This document shows, in pieces, positions 59,517 through 64,000 of a stretch of 64,000 nucleotides of DNA. The position numbers and the translations under genes were made by a program. The stretch's first letter is position 1. Each line of letters begins with the position of its first letter. The notes beneath the pieces are model-generated. The model was not told the DNA's origin and did not search any database. It saw only the letters and a list, made by a program, of their open reading frames with translations. Source of the DNA: Papilionanthe hookeriana x Papilionanthe teres (lineage: Eukaryota; Streptophyta; Magnoliopsida; Asparagales; Orchidaceae). The DNA lies in NCBI GenBank assembly GCA_022702705.1, contig CM040434.1:53494953-53558952 (forward strand). The letters are read 5' to 3'.

Positions 59517-60252
59517 CTAATACAATGCCGCTGCAACCATAAATTGACATTTCTCCCGATTTAGAACTAAATTTATTTTCTCGCATACTTCTAATACTTT
59601 TTCGAGATGAGTTAAGCATGTGTCGAATGATGTTCCAAATACGGAGAAATCATCCATAAATACTTCTATTCCATTGTCAATTAACTTACTAAATATAGAC
59701 ATCATACATCTGCGGAATGTTCGTTGGTGCATTACATAATCCAAAGGCATTCTTCGAAAAGCGAAAGTTCCATAAGGACTAGTAAATGTAGTTTTCTCTT
59801 GATCCTCGGGAGCAATTTGTATTTGATGATAACCGGTGTATCCATCTAGAAAACAAAAATATTTATGTCCGATTAATCTATCTAACATCTCGTCTAGAAA
59901 TGGTAAAGGAAGTGATCTTTCCGGTGGCGGTATTTAATTTCCTATAATCGATACATATACGCCAACCGGTAACTTGTCTTATAGGAATAAGATCGTTATT
60001 TTCATTGGCGGTGACGGTCACACCTCCCTTCTTAGGAACACGGTGAATTGGGCTTACCCAAGCATCGTCGGAAATAGGATATATAATACCATTATCTAAC
60101 CATTTTAAAATTTCTTTCTTAACTACTTCTTTCATTATCGAGTTTAATCTCCTTTGGGGATCTGTTTTAGGTTTATGTTCATTATCTAAAATAATTCTAT
60201 GCATACGGATTGAAGGACTAATTCCTTTAATATCTGCTAAAAGTCCAACCAA
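59517..60252 (-). pseudogene. Reverse transcriptase of D
   Basis: 60252-59878 has EVVKKEILKWLDNGIIYPIS, WVSPIHRVPKKGG and WRICIDYRKLNTAT, then a frameshift at the RKDHFPLPF motif. 59888-59517 has KYFCFLDGYTGYHQIQIAPE, SPYGTFAFRRMP and the active site FMDD (IEVFMDDFSVFG, near 59650). Normal Athila RT. The PR-RT linker (60253-60598) has the Athila LELK...YLGNSSTLPVII motif. Confidence 0.9.
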
Positions 60253-60598
60253 AAGTTTTCTTATATTTTTTTAAAGTTTATGAAAGTTTCGTTCTTGATA
60301 TTCGTTTAATGCGGATGAAATAATAACTGGTAAAGTTGAAGAATTACCTAAATAAGCATATTTCGAATGATCGGGTAATATTTTTAGCTCAAGTTCAGGA
60401 GGTTTAATAATTGATGGAACTATATTCTTGTCGGTGTTTTCAGTATTATCCAAAAATTCAAATCTTTCCTGAATATAATCTAGTTCTTCATTATTATTTT
60501 CAATTAATTAAGTGTTTTCTTTTTCTAATTTATCTTCGTAATATTCCTTAAAATGTTCGCGTTGTAAATGTTCAAGTATTTCTATCCGAAAACATTCA

Positions 60599-61140
60599 TC
60601 ATCTTTTTTCTAGAGCAGGATATTTCATTGATTTTGCCATATTAAATGTAACTTTTTGGTCATTTACTCTCATAGTTAATTCTCCTTTCTGAACATCAAT
60701 CATAGCTTTTCCAGTAGCTAAAAATGGTCTTCCTAAAATGATAGGAATTTCTTTATCTTCCTCCATATCTAAAACAATAAAATCTACTGGGAAGATAAAT
60801 TTATCTACTTTTACTAACACATCTTCAATAACTCCCTTAGGATAGGTAACTGAACGATCAACTAATTGAAGGGTTACTGAAGTAGGTGTAATTTTTCCTA
60901 ATCCTAATCTCTTAAAAATCGATAGAGGCATTAGATTAATGCTTGCTCCTAAGTCACACAAAGCTTTTCCATAAAATTTTTCTCCTATAGCGCGGGGTAT
61001 AGTGAAACTACTAGGATCTTTCAATTTTTCGGAAGCTTCTTCGAATAATAGCACTACACTCTTCACTAAGTGCGGCTTGTTTCATTATCGGTGAATTTTC
61101 TTTTTTTATTTAGAATATCTTTCATAAATTTTACATAATT
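60599..61140 (-). CDS. Aspartic protease of D
   Basis: Open for 156 codons (61066-60599). DPSSFTIPRAIGEKFYGKAL, then LCDLGASINLMPLSIFKRLG with the intact D-x-G-A-S active site, DRSVTYPKGVIEDVLVKVDK and IPIILGRPFLATGKAMIDV. The upstream frame (NYVKFMKDILNKK) is one shift away. It processes Gag-Pol. It is the functional reference for the damaged copies in E and H. Confidence 0.88.
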
Positions 61141-62793
61141 TGGCATTTGATCTAAAGCTTCAACAAAAGGTATATTGATTGTTAATTTCTTTAATATTTC
61201 GAGGAATTTAGCAAATTGTTTATCTTTTTTATGTTGAGCTAGTCATTGAGGAAATGGTGGTGGAGGTTTTTCAACGAAATTTTCATAGGTATTAAAGGAT
61301 GTTCTAAGTTTGAATCTTGTTGAAGTGTTTCCTTTTCGATTTCCACTTCCTCTTTTTGGCTTTCAAGTTCTTTTTGAATTTGAGGTTCTAATTCTTTTCC
61401 ACTCCTTAGTTGTATTGCTTTAATTTGTTCTTTTCCTTGATCTTTAGGATTTATTTCCACATTACTAGGAAAAGTTCCGGGTATTCTATTATTTAGCGCG
61501 GTAGTAATATGTCCAAGTTGAGTTTCGATATTTTTAATAGATGTTCCTTGAATTTGTAATTGATTTCCTTGAATTTGTAGTTGATTTCCTTGATTTTGTA
61601 GTTGATCACCCATATTCGAATTAATTCATCCATAGATAATTTCTTATCTTTGAATTGAGGGTTATTGTTATTAAATCCAGGTGGGTAATTAGGTTTATAG
61701 TTTGGATTTGCTTGATTAGGTTGATTCATCCATTGTTGATTAGATGTGTTATTCCAATTAAAATTTGGATGAGTTTTCCAACCAGGATTATAATAGTTTG
61801 AATAAGGGTTATTAGTTCTATTATTAATAGCATTTAAAGTTTCATAATTAGATTGAGATTCTATGATTTGTCCAGATGAGTTTTCTTCTAAAGTAGTAGA
61901 GTAGTTCATTCCAAAATGATCTAATTTCTTAGATATAGCAGCAATTTGAGAAGCTAACATAGATATTGCATCGTTTTCATGAATGTTGGCTATCTTTTTC
62001 GGATTTACTCTATCAGCGAGGCCATTGGAAATTATTTGTTGCCATTTCTTCGATTAGTGCATAAGCTTCATCAAATGGTTTAGACATTAATGAACCTCCA
62101 GTGAATGACAACGATGATTGATCTTAAGGATCCTACTAATCCATTATAAAAGGTTTGAATAATCGACCGATACGGTAGCGCATGATGTGGGCATTTCCTA
62201 AGAAGTTCCTTAAATCTCTCCCGAAGCTTCATATATTGATTCTCCATCTAATCGACAAAAAGAAGTTATATCATTTCTAAACTTAGCAGTTTTAGATGGT
62301 GGAAAATATTTGGATAGAAATTTTTGTGATAATTCTCCCCAAGTTTTAATAGATCCGAGTGCTTAACGAATTCGACCACATTTTAGCCTTATCCCTTAAT
62401 GAAAAAGGAAAAAGTCTAAGTCTTATCGCATCGTCGAGATACTCCTTGATATTTAAAAGTAGCACGAAGTTCTAGAAAACTAGCAAGATGTAAGTTAGGA
62501 TCTTCGGTAGGTGAACCACTAAATTGATTGTTTTGTACCATTTGGATAATTGCGGGTTTAAGTTCGAATGAATTAGCAGCTACATCGGGGTTTTGAATAG
62601 TTAAATGAATTTCATCCGATGTAGGGTTGACATAATCTCTTAATGGTCTTTGTTGGTTCATATTTTGAATTTCAGGAATATTCGCCATTTGTGTTAAATT
62701 TATAATTTGTTTCTTTTGTTTTCTAATTCTTTTAATTGTACACTCTAATTCAGAATCGTAAGGTATTAAATTTTCGTTTCCAAATTTGCGCAT
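61141..62793 (-). pseudogene. Gag of D
   Basis: ATG at 62793 (MRKFGNENLIPYDSE). 62793-62416 is open (RPLRDYVNPTSDEIHLTIQN, MVQNNQFSGSPTEDPNLHLA). The core near 62400-62050 is frameshifted. 61960-61493 (AAISKKLDHFGM, NPYSNYYNPGWK) and 61613-61239 follow. Near 61545-61612 a QLQIQGN heptapeptide is repeated. Confidence 0.85.
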
Positions 62794-62873
62794 ACAATTT
62801 TAGAATTGATATTAATTTATTTATTATGATTATTTTAAAATAGTCCGTTACTCTAGTAAATTTTTCTTACTTT

Positions 62874-62890
62874 CCCCGGCAACGGCGCCA
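62874..62890 (-). promoter_or_regulatory. Primer binding site of D (tRNA-Asp type)
   Basis: Sense TGGCGCCGTTGCCGGGG, the classic tRNA-Asp-type primer site of Athila elements, six bases from the LTR edge at 62897. Confidence 0.9.
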
Positions 62891-62896
62891 AAAACT

Positions 62897-64000
62897 TGAC
62901 CCACAATTTTTTATTATGATATTTTTAATATAATTGCAACGACGCCAAAAAAACTTGACCCCGCTATATTATATGTATAGAATTGTAATTGTTTATGTTG
63001 TGGATGCTACGCAAGTATACGTATCGTATCAAGTAATACAGGGCTCTAGTGGAGTCCTGGTTATCGATCACATAGGGAAAGAGAAAATTAAATAACAACT
63101 AATTTTAAAATAATAATAATAATAATTTTAAAATAGTATACTAAAATTTGGAATTCTAAATTTAAGCGCAATAAAGTAAACTAAGTATTTTAATTAGGTA
63201 ACTTAACTAAGTAGAAAATTAATACGTATTGAAAGTGCAGGAAATTTAACTAATTGTTAAATAAGTCTTAACTATTCAGAAAAGGTATCTTTCCCCTTGT
63301 TTAGAAATTTAAGTGATTGATGAATTTAAATAGATAATTTTAAGGTATTGTGACAAATAGGAGCATTCCTATTCTTTACCCTTTGGTCCAGGGTGTAAAG
63401 AATATTGACTAATCCTATGTTTGATTGCGAATCTGCGGCTAGGTCGGGAGGATACCGACTGCCACTTTAGAGCTCCCACATTCCCCTCGCCCGAGGGCTA
63501 ACATCTACACTTCGGCTCTCGAACAATAGGACCGAATTGAATATTTTAGTCCGTCACACTAAAATGCTCGATTCTAGGCCCGATGATATTATTTCCCTAT
63601 TTATTTGCACCTTCCTTCCAAGGCTTTTGAATTCCCGAATATCGGATGTAATTTTTACTATAGTTGATAATCGACATATTTTAACAAATCAAATGGCCAG
63701 TTTGAAAGTAAATTAAGTTTTAAGTAAAAATTATCACAATTTATTAATATATATAAAAGTACTTCTATTTTTAGTTCATCAAGTCACTTAATTTCATAAA
63801 CAGGGAGAAAGACTAATAAACTACTTAGAATGCATGGGAACTAAACTAAGCATGGATTTCATTTAAAGTTAAAAACAATAAATACAAATACTTATCTCGA
63901 TTTATCCCCAAGCAGACTCCTCGTAGTTCCTTTGACTCTTCCTTCCAGTACAGCACGACTCACTAATTACTCACTAAACTCACTCAAGACACAATTTGAC
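62897..64000 (-). repeat. 5' LTR of D (left 1104 bp)
   Basis: Starts TGACCCACAA and continues past the window. Aligns with 52164 onward. A primer-site copy, GCAACGACGCCAAAAAAACT, is at 62936-62955. Confidence 0.92.

Larger units (their letters stand above)
52164..64000 (-). mobile_element. Element D: full Athila-like retrotransposon with env-like ORF
   Basis: 3' LTR 52164-53822; 5' LTR from 62897 to beyond the window. Internal region 53823-62896 in the order gag, PR, RT, RNase H, INT, env-like ORF, all on minus. tRNA-Asp-type primer site at 62874-62890. Left flank 52159-52163 is gtcaa (TSD partner off the window). Inserted in a LINE remnant. Coding blocks are frameshifted but motifs are well kept. 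Confidence 0.92.

Overview
This window is plant repeat DNA, almost certainly from an angiosperm with a large, LTR-retrotransposon-rich genome. I see no ordinary host gene. The DNA is a stack of nested Ty3/gypsy elements of two lineages, all with their sense strand on minus. One lineage is Tat/Ogre-like: very long LTRs, a tRNA-Arg-type primer site, an extra ORF1 before gag and a second RNase H. The other is Athila-like: tRNA-Asp-type primer site and an env-like ORF. There are also remnants of a CACTA (TNP2) transposon and of an L1-type LINE. Letters A-H below are my own names.

Layout. 1-19943: element A, Tat/Ogre-like, complete except that only the last 21 bp of its 3' LTR lie in the window. 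From high to low coordinate it has a 7.35 kb 5' LTR, primer site, leader, ORF1, gag, PR, RT, RNase H, second RNase H, INT, an extra 3' ORF, an 82-bp tandem array, and the 3' LTR edge. A lies inside element H (Athila-like; H continues at 19944, its 3' LTR is off the left edge, its 5' LTR is 36500-38439). H also contains solo LTR F (20644-33151, TSD tacaa). F was hit by E, a complete gag-pro-only Athila derivative (20877-30154, TSD gtcac, two 1975-bp LTRs), and by solo LTR G (30863-32416, TSD tctac). H itself sits in the protease gene of element B (38440-47156), an older relative of A of which only LTR, leader, ORF1, gag and part of PR are in the window. 47157-52163 is older DNA with a decayed CACTA transposase and a LINE 3' end. 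Into the LINE went D (52164 to beyond 64000), a full Athila-like element with gag, PR, RT, RNase H, INT and env-like ORF.

The main discovery candidate is the extra 3' ORF of A (1986-3469, minus). Its C-terminal part is an ALKBH9/10-type 2-oxoglutarate/Fe(II) dioxygenase (plant RNA m6A eraser type) with HxD, distal His and the 2OG-binding Arg region visible. Its N-terminal part resembles the element's own ORF1. This looks like a retrotransposon that duplicated ORF1 and fused it to a captured host RNA demethylase. Other notable structure: a perfect 18-nt complementarity between A's 5' leader and its 3' LTR-proximal end; clusters of GCCGAC (DRE/CRT core) palindromes upstream of TATA boxes in the Athila LTRs and again upstream of D's env-like ORF; LTR edges that have swallowed a primer-site copy; and a systematic CAG/CTG-centred discrepancy between the two LTRs of D that may be an assembly artefact and may explain many of the frameshifts.

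Limits: domain calls are by eye from motifs. Positions of domain edges in frameshifted genes are approximate. LTR edges and TSDs were read directly.
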